Below, piece after piece: positions 22,172-33,420 of a DNA stretch of 64,000 nucleotides (position 1 is the first letter of the stretch; every line of letters starts with the position of its first letter). Made by a program: the position numbers and the translations under genes. The stretch is from Bidens hawaiensis (lineage: Eukaryota > Streptophyta > Magnoliopsida > Asterales > Asteraceae). The stretch covers positions 186,001-250,000 of the forward strand of contig JAIQDT010002857.1 of NCBI GenBank assembly GCA_021521415.1, written 5' to 3'. Below the pieces are notes generated by a model that did not search any database, was not told the DNA's origin, and worked only from the letters and a program-made list of their open reading frames with translations.

Positions 22172-25100
22172 TGTGACATTCGTCAATTTCGGGTCTTGTT
22201 TGTATTCGTTTTTGTATTTGTTTATTATGTAAACCGACCCGATTTGTAAACCGAAGCTTATGTTATAATCAAAATGATGGATTTATGTTACAATATTGTT
22301 TCACACTTGTTGGGTCTTGAAAACATTCTATTTTTATTTTTATTATTATTTATTTATTATTTATTTATTTATTTTTTGTTGTTTTGTGTTTTTGTCTTGA
22401 TCCATTTTGCATGAAAACTCTTGTGTCTCACACCCATATTTGACCACCAACATTACCCTATATATACACCACATTTCCTCTTCATTTTCCCTTGCTACAA
22501 CTCCAAAAAAAAAAAAAACTCTCTCAAATATCAAAGATTCAAGGTTTTCTTCTTAAGTGTTCTTGAAGGTTTTTAGTCTTTCATCTTAATTAGTTTATGT
22601 AGCCTTATTAATACTTGTTTATGGTTGTGCAACATATATATAATACACACCCCTTGTTTACCTTTGGTAGTTAGTTCTCCGATTCCGGTTGGTGAGGTTT
22701 CGGACCTCATAAGGCAAGGCTTCATGGAGGACTTCGTGTCCTTGATATATATACATCTATATAACTTGTTCATACATATTAATCTTGCTTATTTTAGTTT
22801 GTTGGTCATGTGACAAGTTCCATGGTTATGGGTTTTTAAAAGTCTATGCTTCGGTTTAACCGTAAATAGCTCTAAACCGTAAACCGAACTTTGTTACTAG
22901 TTTTGTTAAATAATTGTTTAAACATACTTATTGTTAGATCTAAGTTTTTAAAATCATTTTTACAAATTCTATGGTTATGGGTTTGTAGAATCTTACCTCG
23001 GTCTTAACCCGAAACACGATCCGAACCGAAAACCGTACTTTTGTTTAAAGACTTTATTGTTAACTTTTGGTATTTTTTATTTGTACATTATTATCAAGTT
23101 CTTTAGTGTTTGGACATGTGGAAACCATCTATGAACTTGTTGTGAGATGAAAACCGAACCAAACCGATTCTTGCTAGCTTAAGACACACAGGTGTATTTT
23201 TTTAGCCATCAAGACTTGTATATTTCTTTAAAAATAGTTACAAATTGATTTTTAAATATTTTCTTAAGTACTTGGAATTGTTGGATCCAACTTGATCTCA
23301 TAACAAAGTTTGGACCGACAAAACCGAACACTCGCTTAACGTGCGTTGTTAGTTCTAAAAAAATGGAACTACATACTTGGTTAAGTCTTATTAAATTTTA
23401 TTGAGTTATCTTATAACATTCAATATTTTGGAAAGTTGACTTTGGATTTGACCAATTATCAAGACCCGAACCGACAACCCGAACACTCGATAAAAAAAAC
23501 CCGTTTTAGTATCTTTATTCCAAAGGGATTTGCATTCTTGCATTTTATCCACCTTATTACTTAACATAGGTTGAGTAAATATTAAGGTTAGATATTTTAA
23601 CCCTGTTTCGAGCAAACTTACATTTTTAAAGGGTTATTATTATAAATTCTTAAATAGTTACATTTTAAAACCTTGAACTTTAATTATTTACATTTCACAA
23701 CATTTATTTTGTTTAAAGACCTTCAAGACAACCTTTCTAAATTCAAGACTTCTTTTCTTTTTAGGCATTGTGCGTTAAACTCGTCGTTCCGACAAATCTC
23801 CAAATTATCATCTTTCAAGTTTACTACTTGAAGGTGAGTACTTCATACCCCATTTTCCATCTTTTATTTTGGGGGTGACATTTCATACTTATTCAACAAA
23901 ATGCTTTATATTTGAATCTTAAACCACAAACGTAGTTGTATACTTTACCTAAATAATTGCTCGATTTAGTGTTCTATGCTTATATGCCTATGTGTTTATC
24001 GCTTTTGGTTGGTGGAACTATAAAATCCTAGACTATTTGGCATCCCCTTATAGCAAGGTGTCGTTAACGTAATGCAATTAACGATAACTATAAAATCCTA
24101 GACTATTTTGTGACATTCGTCAATTTCGGGTCTTGTTTGTATTCGTTTTTGTATTTGTTTATTATGTAAACCGACCCAATTTGTAAATCAACCCGATTTG
24201 TAAACCGAAGCTTATGTTATAATCAAAATGATGGATTTATGTTACAATATTGTTTCACACTTGTTGGGTCTTGAAAACATCCTATTTTTATTTTTATTTT
24301 TATTTATTTATTATTTAATTACTTTTTTGTTGTTTTGTGTTTTTGTCTTGATACATTTTGCATGAAAACTCTTGTGTCTCACACCCATATTTGACCACCA
24401 ACATTACCCTATATGTACATCACATTTCCTCTTCATTTTCCCTTGCTACAACTCCAAAAAAAAAAAAACTCTCTCAAACATCAAAGATTCATGGTTATCT
24501 TCTTAAGTGTTTTTGAAGGATTTTGGTATTTCATCTTAATTAGTTTATGTAGACTTATTAATACTTGTTTATGGTTGTGCAACATATATATAATACACAC
24601 CCCTTGTTTACCTTTGGTAGTTACTTCTCCGATTCCGGTCGGTGAGGTTTCGGACTCCATAAGGCAAGGCTTCATGGAGGACTTCGTGTCCTTGATATAT
24701 ATACATCTATATAACTTGTTCATACATATTAATCTTGCTTATTTTAGTTTGTTGGTCATGTTTACAAGTTCCATGGTTATGGGTTTTTAAAAGTCTATGC
24801 TTCGGTTTAACCGTAAATAGCTCTAAACCGTAAACCGAACTTTGTTACTAGTTTTGTTTATTTAAACATACTTAGTGTTAGATCTAAGTTTCTAAAATCA
24901 TTTTTACAAATTCTATTGTTATGGGTTTGTAGAATCTTACCTCGGTCTTAACCCGAAACACGATCCGAACCGAAAACCAAACTTTTGTTTAAAGACTTTA
25001 TTGTTAAAATTTGGTATTTTTTTATTTGTACATTATTATACAAGTTCTTTAGTGTTTGGACATGTGGAAACCATCTATGAACTTGTTGTGAGATGGAAAC

Positions 25101-26498
25101 CGAACCAAACCGATTCTTGCTCGCTTAAGACACACAAGTGTGTTTTTTTTAGCCATCAAGACTTGTATAGTTCTTTAAAAATAGTTACAAATTGATTTTT
25201 AAATATTTTCTTAAGTACTTGGAAATGTTGGATCCAACTTGATCTCATAAAAAAGTTTGGACCGACAAAACCGAACACTCGTTTAACGTGCGTTGTTAGT
25301 TCTAAAACAATGGAACTACATACTTGCTTAAGTCTTATTAAATTTTATTGAGTTATCTCATAACATTCAATATTTTGGAAAGTTGACTTTGGGTTTGACC
25401 AATTATCAAGACCCGAACCGACAACCCGAACACTCGATAAAAAAAACCCGTTTTAGTATCTTTATTCCAAAGGAATTTGCATTCTTGCATTTTACCCACC
25501 TTATTACTTAACATAGGTTGAGTAAATATTAAGGTTAGATATTTTAACCCGGTTTTGAGCAAACTTACATTTTTAAAGGGTTATTATTATAAATTCTTAA
25601 ATAGTCACATTTTAAACCTTGAACTTTAATTATTTACATTTCTCAACATTTATTTTGTTTAAAGACCTTCAAGACAACCTTTCTAAATTCAAGACTTCTT
25701 TTCTTTTTAGGCATTGTGCGTTAAACTCGTCGTTCCGACAAATCTCCAAATTATCATCTTTCAAGTTTACTACTTGAAGGTGAGTACTTCATACCCCATT
25801 TTCCATCTTTTATTTTGGGGGTGACATTTCATACTTATTCAACAAAATGCTTTATATTTGAATCTTAAGCAACAAACGTAGTTGTATACTTTACCTAAAT
25901 AATTGCTCGATTTGGTGTTCTATGCTTATATGCCTATGTGTTTATCGCTTTTGGTTAGTGGAACTATAAAATCCTAGACTATTTGGCATCCCCTTATAGC
26001 AAGGTGTCGTTAACGTAATGCAATTAACGATAACTATAAAATCCTAGACTGTTTGGCATCTCCTTATAGCTAGGTGTCGCTAATGTGTTTAGCGATATCT
26101 ATTTATCAAAATTACCACTTTTATTTATCGTTTCGTATGCAAGTGTTGTGGCTATCTTTATTATATACTAATATGATTAAACTTATGAATTGCTCACCGA
26201 CCTTTGTGTTGACAAACTTTATTTTATGAAATGTTGCAGGTTTGCATCTTGGTTGATTTATGATTGTGAAGAAAACGACATCAAAGACCTTAGGATATTA
26301 GTAAAAATGAACAATATCAATTTGCCATATTTTGTGATATCTTGTTTATGATTATTTTATGGATAATTGTTATGTGACATTTTCGATGTTGTGAAATGAA
26401 ATGAGTTTATTAAATACTGTCACTTTAATTAGTGTCATGTGCTTATGGACAATCGTTACACCTCGGCATGTTCCGCCGCCTTTGGTCGGGGTGTGACA
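22172..26498 (+). mobile_element. Collapsed LTR retrotransposon: partial LTR joined to full LTR
   Basis: A 2390 bp LTR (24109-26498) begins TGTGACATTCGTCAATTTCGG and ends GTCGGGGTGTGACA. Immediately before it lies a copy of its first 1.94 kb (22172-24108), starting with the same terminus. The whole unit is flanked by a 5 bp duplication CGTGT (22167-22171 and 26499-26503). The internal gag-pol region and the last part of the 5' LTR are missing. This fits an illegitimate deletion that joined the 5' LTR at ...CCTAGACTATTT directly to the 3' LTR. Each LTR carries a promoter-like CCTATATATACACC / CCTATATGTACATC box and a CT-rich leader. The similar open frames at 22625 and 24413 are LTR sequence and not genes. 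Confidence 0.8.
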
Positions 26499-26503
26499 CG
26501 TGT

Positions 26504-26755
26504 AATAGTGGAAACCGGAAAGCACACCACCTTTTATTTTGTTTATCAAATACTAAAGTTGGCGTTGGTTTTATCGATTGCAACAGCAACCGTTGAAATA
26601 TGTTTTTCTAAAATGAAACTTATCAATACGGGTTTACGTAAGCGAATGGGTGATGAGTATTTAAACAATGCTTTAATTTGTGCAGTCGAAAAAGAAAGGT
26701 TCGATAAAGTAAAAGAACATGGTGCATTGGTTCAATTTCAAGCTTTCAAAAACTG
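26504..26755 (+). pseudogene. hAT transposase C-terminal dimerisation domain fragment
   Basis: The frame reads VETGKHTTFYFVYQILKLAL...IATATVE.CFSKMKLI...LRKRMGDEYLNNALICAVE and stops after ALVQFQAFKN. That is the hAT C-terminal dimerisation motif (ATATVERxFSxMxxxKTxLRxxMxDExLNxxL). It belongs to the host hAT element, whose upstream coding part is mostly deleted and is separated from this exon by the LTR insertion. No intact transposase can be made. Confidence 0.85.
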
Positions 26756-27059
26756 AATAGGAGAAATTTGCACCCCCTGTATTATGTTTCTATTTTTGTT
26801 TCGTTTACATAGTATGAAATACCGTAAAAAAAGAAAATTTTAAACGTTACCCCTGAGATTTTTGTCTAAATCCGTCACTGCATTTATGGATTTCATTAAG
26901 TATGTTGTGTCCGAAGTTGCTACAAAGGTTCAATTCCCCTTCCATACTTACCATGGGAAATTTTTAATATTATTTTCATTGTAGTGCAAACTTAAATAAG
27001 AACTTTAGGATTTTGTTTTTTGTTTGTTTATTTTTTTAGTTTATGTACCAGAACGAATG

Positions 27060-27275
27060 TGACATAAATTGACAGAATTTGCGTACGCTCACTGTATCAA
27101 CGTCCGGATTTTACAAATGCTCGAGTTTTACCATTTTACACCACCACACTTTTCCACCTCAATTTTAACATTTATTTTGTTTTAGTTGCGGTACCATCAA
27201 TCAAGTAACCGAAACCGACCAAACTCGCGTCGGCTAATCACCCTGCAACCGACAACGCTTGGGTAAAACACTGGT
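27060..27275. repeat. Diverged copy of the 9.6-10.3 kb repeat
   Basis: Shares AGTAACCGAAACCGACC, CGTCGGC and ACCGACAACG...GTAAAACACT with the tandem repeat near 9.6-10.3 kb, and has the same 'ccacctcaatttttaa' approach. No coding potential. Confidence 0.4.
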
Positions 27276-27599
27276 TTATATGTATTTTAGTTTTTAGTAA
27301 ATGACGAAAGTACCCTCCCATTCTGTTAAGTTTTTAACGGATGATTAGACCAAATACTCAACTTTGTTAGGAAATTGAAAGTTGAATACCTACAAGTGAC
27401 TTTTAAATGTTAATACCCAATGTTTTACTTTCATGAAACGTTTAAAAATAAAGAGATAATAATAAAAAAACAAATTCATATTATGGCAGGTGTCCTTTTA
27501 TATTCCTTCTTCCCGCCTAACCTATCATCATCATCTTGTAGTTGTAATTACTATTACAAACCCAGTTCCTTTTCATATCAGTCGCAACCACCACAGAAA

Positions 27600-28345
27600 T
27601 CGTCCGCCATCAATTAGGGTTTCAGAGTTGTTTACCGTTCCACTGTTCATCGATTAGGGTTTTCAATCGCACAGCATTCTTCGTCTGGATCTTGATTCTC
27701 ATCGAGGTATCTTTGATTTATACTACTCCTTTGTAAACAAATTTTCATCAATTAGGGTTTTCAATCGCGAATCAAGAAACAAACCAGTTTGTTTGTCGAT
27801 TCTTTGTTGTTGATTATTATTCACTTCACAATTCTTGTTCGAAAGCTGATTGACATGTGTTATTGTAAGTCATTCTTGTTTGACATTGTTCACCGGTCAT
27901 GTGCTAATAATTAATAATTGTTTAGGATTCAATCAAAGATATTCATTCCAAAAATGTAAATCTGACTGGAGTTAGTTTTGACTTTGACTGTATTTGACTA
28001 CTGGTGGATGTGGAATGAACTGTTGTTTATTGTTTAAGATTTATCAATCACAGATTCTAATTCCAAAAATGAAAATGATTGCTTTGACTGTTGGTGTGGA
28101 ATGAACTGTTTGTTTATTGTTTAGGTTTTAATCACAGCACAGATCATCCTAATATTAGTGAACTACTGTTACATTTACATAGAATTTTCTATTCAATAGT
28201 TTCCTATAATGTTGTTATTTGACAGGATTGTGATTGGTGTTTATTTGCACATAGTATTGTTAATGAAAAAAAAAATCAATCTGTTGCCTTTTCATACCTA
28301 ATTCCAAAAATGAATTTGACTGGAATACTTTATTTATTTCGACAG
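27600..28345 (+). promoter_or_regulatory. Probable 5' leader exon and intron of the DUF295 gene
   Basis: 'Attagggttt' motifs, typical of plant 5' UTRs, recur at 27613, 27652 and 27759. A donor (CATCGAG|GTATCTTTG, about 27705) precedes a T-rich intron that ends at the acceptor TTTCGACAG just before the start codon. Other donors are possible; transcript data would settle the structure. Confidence 0.45.
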
Positions 28346-29311
28346 ATGGAAGAGGGACTATTAGAAACCTATGAGTCCATTCTCCTTAAAAACCAACAAT
28401 CTCTTAGGGACCTCAATATCTACAAGAAGCAGCTCTGCGGGAGACTCATTTGGGGAAGTTTCTACGGATATGTTATCCTTTCAAGTCATCTAAACAAAGA
28501 TAGATGGCATCTGTGGAACCCGAACACCTTTCAGATGACTTCTCTTCCTCAGCAGCATCATAAAGGAGAGTACAGTGACTGTTGCTTGTCGGGTCCGCCT
28601 CATCAACCAGGCGCGGTTATTATGCTGTTTAGGCACGATTTCCCGGCCTTGGTTTATTGTAGGCTGGATAGGCTAGTGACCTGGGTCGAGGTGAAGTATG
28701 CTGCACAGATTAGGCGCCTACCCGGCTGCTATGAAACAAATTCCATCCTAGAACGCCCCGCTTCCTGCAGCGGTAACAAAGTATTCGCCTTGTGTGTTGA
28801 TTCTGTTGTGGACGTTAATATTCGAGTTCGAGACGACAAGTTAGAGATAAATATTCTACCTTTTGAGAAACTACCTCACCTACTCGGTTGTGATAGTCCA
28901 AGTTCAACATGGTACACCTTTCTAAAAGGATCCGGTATGGATCTGTATTTTATTGGTGTGCGTTTTGTTAATCAAAGCCGTAGTATTAAAAATATAAGTT
29001 TGCACAAGCTGGATACAAACTGGGGAGCTGGGGGGTGGGAGGAATTGAAAGATATCAATGATTCTATGTTTTCTGTTGAATTTGCTCCTGACCATCTCAA
29101 GTCTGATGCGAACCGGGAGGATAGGGTAGATCTAGACTTAATTCTCAAAGAATATACCTCAGATCCACTTCTTTTTACCGTGTCCCTCTACAAGGCCCCG
29201 GTTCCCAAACTTGAGGGTTCTGTGCATGTTATGCTTCAACAGCTGTACCAGTTGTTATATTCTTACAAGCTTGGTGGTAAATCCATTATGATAAGCGATG
29301 TGATGTTTTAA
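28346..29311 (+). CDS. DUF295 (KIB1-4 beta-propeller) protein
   Basis: A 321-residue frame with the layout of DUF295/KIB-type propellers: LWNPNTFQMTSLP near residues 45-60, a GAVIMLF strand, FALCVDSVVDV and a repeated hydrophobic-strand pattern to the end. No F-box precedes it. The chosen ATG directly follows a splice acceptor (TTTCGACAG|ATGGAAGAG), so the upstream in-frame ATG at 28310 is intronic. The leader is probably the exon around 27600-27705, ending ATCGAG|GTATC. Members of this family are often F-box proteins or their truncated relatives, so a substrate-binding role is plausible but unproven. A relative with an F-box lies at 39753-41746, suggesting local family expansion. No in-frame lesion is seen. 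Confidence 0.7.
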   Translation: MEEGLLETYESILLKNQQSLRDLNIYKKQLCGRLIWGSFYGYVILSSHLNKDRWHLWNPNTFQMTSLPQQHHKGEYSDCCLSGPPHQPGAVIMLFRHDFPALVYCRLDRLVTWVEVKYAAQIRRLPGCYETNSILERPASCSGNKVFALCVDSVVDVNIRVRDDKLEINILPFEKLPHLLGCDSPSSTWYTFLKGSGMDLYFIGVRFVNQSRSIKNISLHKLDTNWGAGGWEELKDINDSMFSVEFAPDHLKSDANREDRVDLDLILKEYTSDPLLFTVSLYKAPVPKLEGSVHVMLQQLYQLLYSYKLGGKSIMISDVMF

Positions 29312-29929
29312 GAGAATGGCAACAGTTGATGGATGTATTGTTTGAATGCAACTCAAGCACTGAGAAAATTGCTGGTATATTTAAGATACACTTTCTTCAT
29401 TTTAGCTGCAAAATTTTTTACTTATCATAATGCTTTGTGTATCGTGAAGGGAGACAGAGTGCTTTAACGTCATCATCATCCCGGAGGGTGGTTTTGCTAT
29501 AGACTGCTTGCTGGTACTTATTTCTTTTTTATTTTAGCTGCATTTTTTGTTTACTTATTATAATGCTTTGTGTAGGTTATCAGGAGGGAGAGGATGCTGC
29601 TTAATTTTTGCTGATGTGGAGAGATTGACCCCTAGTCTATTCTGTTTTGACTTTAACAAGTCTTTTCTGTTTGACCTACATTTCATATAAAACTGCTGTA
29701 TTCACTCTACTCTACTGTTTTGACCTACTACATTTTGGATTGTTGTGTTTTGACTTGGTTAAAACCAGTGTACTATATTTGACTGTAACTTTGAAGAATC
29801 ATCTATGTGTTTTGACTTGGTTAAAGCTTGTACATGATGTAACAATTTAGATGGGTGGATAGGTTATCTTGAATTTTATGATCACTTGAATGTGGTGAGT
29901 TTGTTTACTATCCATTGAATAATAGTGGA

Positions 29930-31435
29930 GGAACAATAATCCAGAAGACTTCTGGAGATTATGCTAGGGCACCAGTTAACTTTTGATCATGTAGCACTGC
30001 AGCAGACGCATCATCAACACAGGCAAGTTGATCATCGTTACCTTTCGGTTTATGTCTCTGTAAAATGTATCAGATTTTATGATTATTGCTCAAATTCGTG
30101 TTTCAGATTGATATATTCCAGCTTATGGGTGCTCCTCTTGTTGAAAATTGTCTTGCTGGATTTTGCAGCTCATTGTTCACGTATGGGCGGGCAGGTATAA
30201 ATGAATGCAATTTTATCGCCATTATTTTATATGGTTTTTGACTTTTTTTGTTAGTTTAATACTTTTTAATTTGATTTTTCTAGATTCGGAGTGGTAAGAC
30301 CTACAGGATATTGGGACTGGCCAATACATTGTTAGAAGAGTTCTCAAACAGAAATATTATTGAACAAGGATTGACATCTCGTGTTTTTGCAACATTATTT
30401 TTTCGCATAAACGGGGTATTTTTTTTAGTTTTTTATATCATCTGTCTCATAGTTTCAGTTTGTGAATTTGTCTCATGAATTACTTGGGGTTTGCTTATTT
30501 CTTGTAGGAACAAAATCTCCATGCTGGCTGGCTGATAAACAGCTTACATATGAGTGTCGATGTTCTTTTCTCGAGGTAACATCATGGGCTTTTATCATCA
30601 ATAACTGAACTTTAGGTTGTCACTTTTTTATTGATACCAAAACATATTACATACAGATCTGTAATGAACAAATCACTGAATCTATCTCAAAGAAATCTTC
30701 ATTTAAAAGAGGATAGCAAAACCGTGGTTTATGTTGAAAGTTTGACCGAGGAGACTGCTTGCAGTATGAAAAATGTGACTCAAAATGGTTTCTTTTGTAT
30801 GACTATCTCTTGCATTTGACTAATAGTTAAAACAGATGTATTAAACTATGGGATTATATTATTTGATAGGTTTTTAACAAATATGCAGGGTTCATCAAAT
30901 CTGAGGACCGGATCTACAAGTTTAAACTCCGAGAGTTCTTGCTCGCTCAACATGTTTACATGTGTTGTGGAGTCGAGTTGCAAGGATATATATTATAACA
31001 GAAGCTAATAAATATTATGGTTACTAAAGGAATGCCACAATTTTGAATTCACAATTCTATGAAGTGTCGATGGTCTGAGATGCTTTAAAAAAGGAGTCAA
31101 ATGAATCTTGTTGACCTTGCGGGGTCAGAACGACAAGAGTCAACTGGTGCAGCCAGAGAGCGTTTGAAAGAAGCTGGTAATATTAACCGTTCACTTTGGG
31201 TAAGCCATTTCATTTTCTTACATATTTATTATTTGATCGCATTCATAAAATGTTACTCTTGTTGTTATTGGATTTGCAGAAACTTGATTAACATTTTATT
31301 TGAAGTCTCGCAAATCGGAAAGCCAAGGCATATTCCCTACAGAGACTCCAAATTGACATTTTGTTGTAGGAATACCTTGGTGGAAATGCCAAGCTGACAA
31401 TGATTTGTGCCATTTCTCCCTCTCAAAGGTATTTG
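29930..31435 (+). pseudogene. Kinesin-12 (KIN-12/POK-like) motor domain pseudogene
   Basis: Pieces of a kinesin motor occur in the correct order but in changing frames: LTFDHVA (about 29974); [12 protein letters not shown] then a P-loop remnant SGKTY (about 30125-30305); ANTLLEEFSNRN and GLTSRVFATLFFRI (about 30325-30412); DKQLTYECRCSFLE (30533-30575); CNEQIT; NLHLKEDSKTVVYVESLTEE; SNLRTGSTSLNSESS (switch I); [16 protein letters not shown]...[11 protein letters not shown] (switch II, from 31104); [15 protein letters not shown]; and [13 protein letters not shown] (about 31390). The phrases fit plant KIN-12 phragmoplast kinesins. The P-loop is degraded (the GxTGSGKT glycine-rich part reads QIRSGKT), frames shift between exons, and LLQESLGGN is garbled. 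Introns appear retained, so this is a degraded genomic duplicate and not a processed copy. The coiled-coil stalk is absent. Confidence 0.85.
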
Positions 31436-32470
31436 CCTTTTTTTGTAACGGGTCAAAATGGTTAAAACACAGCAACTAAAAAGAAAATAAACGGTCCGGC
31501 GAGTAAAAAGTTGGCTAAAGCGTATCTTTGTTAGATCACAGCTCCAAAATCATTTTATTCAAATACATGGATTATTATTGGACTACTATAATTTTCATAA
31601 TCACATATGGCATGCTAATTGTTTATAAACAGTTTAGGCAAAAAGGTTCTTGAGTCAAAGTCAAACCGGCCCCGCCGACTCATTTCAAAAATGGCCCATT
31701 AATAAACAAAAACTCACCTATTTCAATCAGTCATACATCATAAAAAGAATTTAACAAATATACAAGCTAAAACATCTTGTTGGCGCCCTGGCAAGTTTCT
31801 TCATGGTTAACATTTTGTTTAGCCACCGAGCACCTCCTGTAACAATTTATGGAAACTTGAAGTTTTGTAAGTAGAATTTTGCATAGGAAACTTTTAAGAG
31901 TGCAGTTAGAGTTATTTTGTTGGAAACACCATCATCTTTTACCAGTCCATTTGACTCCCAAATGTCAAACCGTACATTTTAAAAAAAAATATATATTCTT
32001 GCATGTGCACTTTTAGCAACAGTTGTGTTTACAAAATACCTAGTATTAAATAAAAACAATCAACAATCAATTGTAAACGCAACTGTAAACGATCGCCAAA
32101 AGCCTATTTCCGAACAATACAATATTATTTTTGCCATCTGAATCTTTTGACTAATAAACACCAGATTCTATAATCCAAATGTCATAGTACATGGTATTCA
32201 TCCAAAACAAAGTCACTCATAACATAAAACTAAGAATATGAGCTAAACTTATTTCTTGAGCTACACCCCAATATGTGTGTTTTACAAATGCATAAAGGAG
32301 TTGGTTTTGGTATTGAGACGGGTAAAAATTTGATCCACTTATGCATATTGCACTTGTGAAGAAACACTAAATTGACCCCGGGGCAGATTACGGATAATCT
32401 GGGGGTTAAATAGATGTTTCTCACGAGGATGAGGTCCAACAAAGAGAATTGTTCTTCAGGTGACCTGCAA
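31436..32470. other. Intergenic, no gene recognised
   Basis: AT-rich sequence after the kinesin remains. A minus-strand frame at 32230-32493 shows no domain. Confidence 0.4.
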
Positions 32471-32479
32471 AACAGATAC

Positions 32480-33420
32480 CGTAAGCTCGTCACTGAGAAG
32501 GGGGGGGGGGGGGTTCCTCCTTGTGACCACCCTCCGGTGTGAGAATCAGACTAGATTGCTCTGAATATAAGTGTATATTAAGAGATTGCTAGAGAAGATA
32601 AGATAATGAGGTATCAGATCATGTCCTTACCATCCCAAGGTGTTAGAGTATTTATAGCCAAAGGTAGGTTTCCAAGAAGGTACAGCCGGCTGAATAGTAT
32701 TCCTGTTCTACCAACAGTGGGTTACGCACAAGCCATGCTGGTTGGTGGATATGCTGCGGCTGATAGTGACAAGGCCGGCTGTATACTGTTTCTTTACTGC
32801 CGGCTATGCACTGTTCCACCAACTGTAGGCTACGCACGTCCCACAGTGAGGGTTGGTGAGTAGGCAGCGGCAAATAGTGACAGTACTAGAGAGTGCTCCT
32901 CGTACTGTTGTCGGTGAGTTGTCACCCTGTGATTGGTTCAAGGGCTGTTTTGGTCAGATCTTGTCTATTTTGCCCATACCTTGGCAGGTATAGTACAAAA
33001 AATCTTCCAGAAGCATACAGACTGGCTCATTTGGGCGGGAGTATTCCCGCCTTGCTCATTCTTTCAGGTGACTACTGAAGTATCAAGAGTTAGTGCCTTG
33101 TGCGTGTAGGCTTGCTATTAGTGCGGGTAGCCTTCCCTGATGGCTTGTATCCGCAGCTGCGGGAACAGGCGGGGTACTTCACCATTGGGAGGCTTTCCCT
33201 GCGGGAACAGCTGGCGTACTGCGCGTAAGGTTTTCATCTCTGGGCATGGTGGGTCCTGCGGAAGCAGTTGGTCCTTGCGCAGACGTCCCTCTTCAAGGTG
33301 AGTCTTGCGGGTCCAACCGGGCTCTGCTGGGACCTACCTCTTCAACTTGTTTTTGGCAAATTCTTGAAGCAAGAACCTTCTTTCCTGGTCTTGAAAGAAA
33401 CGTGACTACAAAATAATTTA
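32480..33420 (+). repeat. GC-richer, LTR-like unclassified segment
   Basis: A run of about 15 G (around 32500) is followed by a promoter-like stretch (GTATTTATAGCC near 32647) and a GC-richer region. That region has repeats such as CCGGCTG, GGTTACGCACAAGCC / GGCTACGCACGTCC and 'gcgggaacagc'. Its composition differs from both flanks, suggesting an inserted LTR or leader of an unidentified retroelement. No termini or target duplications were found, and the open frames have no domain. Confidence 0.35.

Larger units (their letters stand above)
21509..26880 (+). mobile_element. Deleted hAT transposon hosting an LTR insertion
   Basis: It starts CAGGGGCGGATGT and ends ...ATCCGTCACTG, imperfect inverted termini. 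It is flanked by a perfect 8 bp duplication CATTTATG (21501-21508 and 26881-26888). Without the inserted retrotransposon (22172-26498 plus its duplication) the element is only about 1.04 kb. It retains just fragments of transposase: a segment encoding EVEIFNTVLDIQIEELENTF (about 21910-21970), then the C-terminal dimerisation region. It is an internal-deletion derivative of a zinc-finger MYM/TTF-type hAT family member. Confidence 0.85.

Noticed and set aside
22625..24790. Two near-identical small frames as a tandem gene pair
   Set aside because: They lie at the same place in two copies of one LTR (22172-24108 and 24109-26498), after a promoter-like box. No known domain.
26439..26756. Intact small transposase gene
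   Set aside because: Only the hAT dimerisation end is present. The apparent start is within LTR sequence, and the rest of the transposase is deleted.
28310..28345. Upstream in-frame ATG of the DUF295 gene
   Set aside because: It lies in the intron; the splice acceptor TTTCGACAG is immediately before ATG 28346.
29961..31397. Functional kinesin gene
   Set aside because: Motifs change frame between and within exons, the P-loop is damaged and the stalk is absent.
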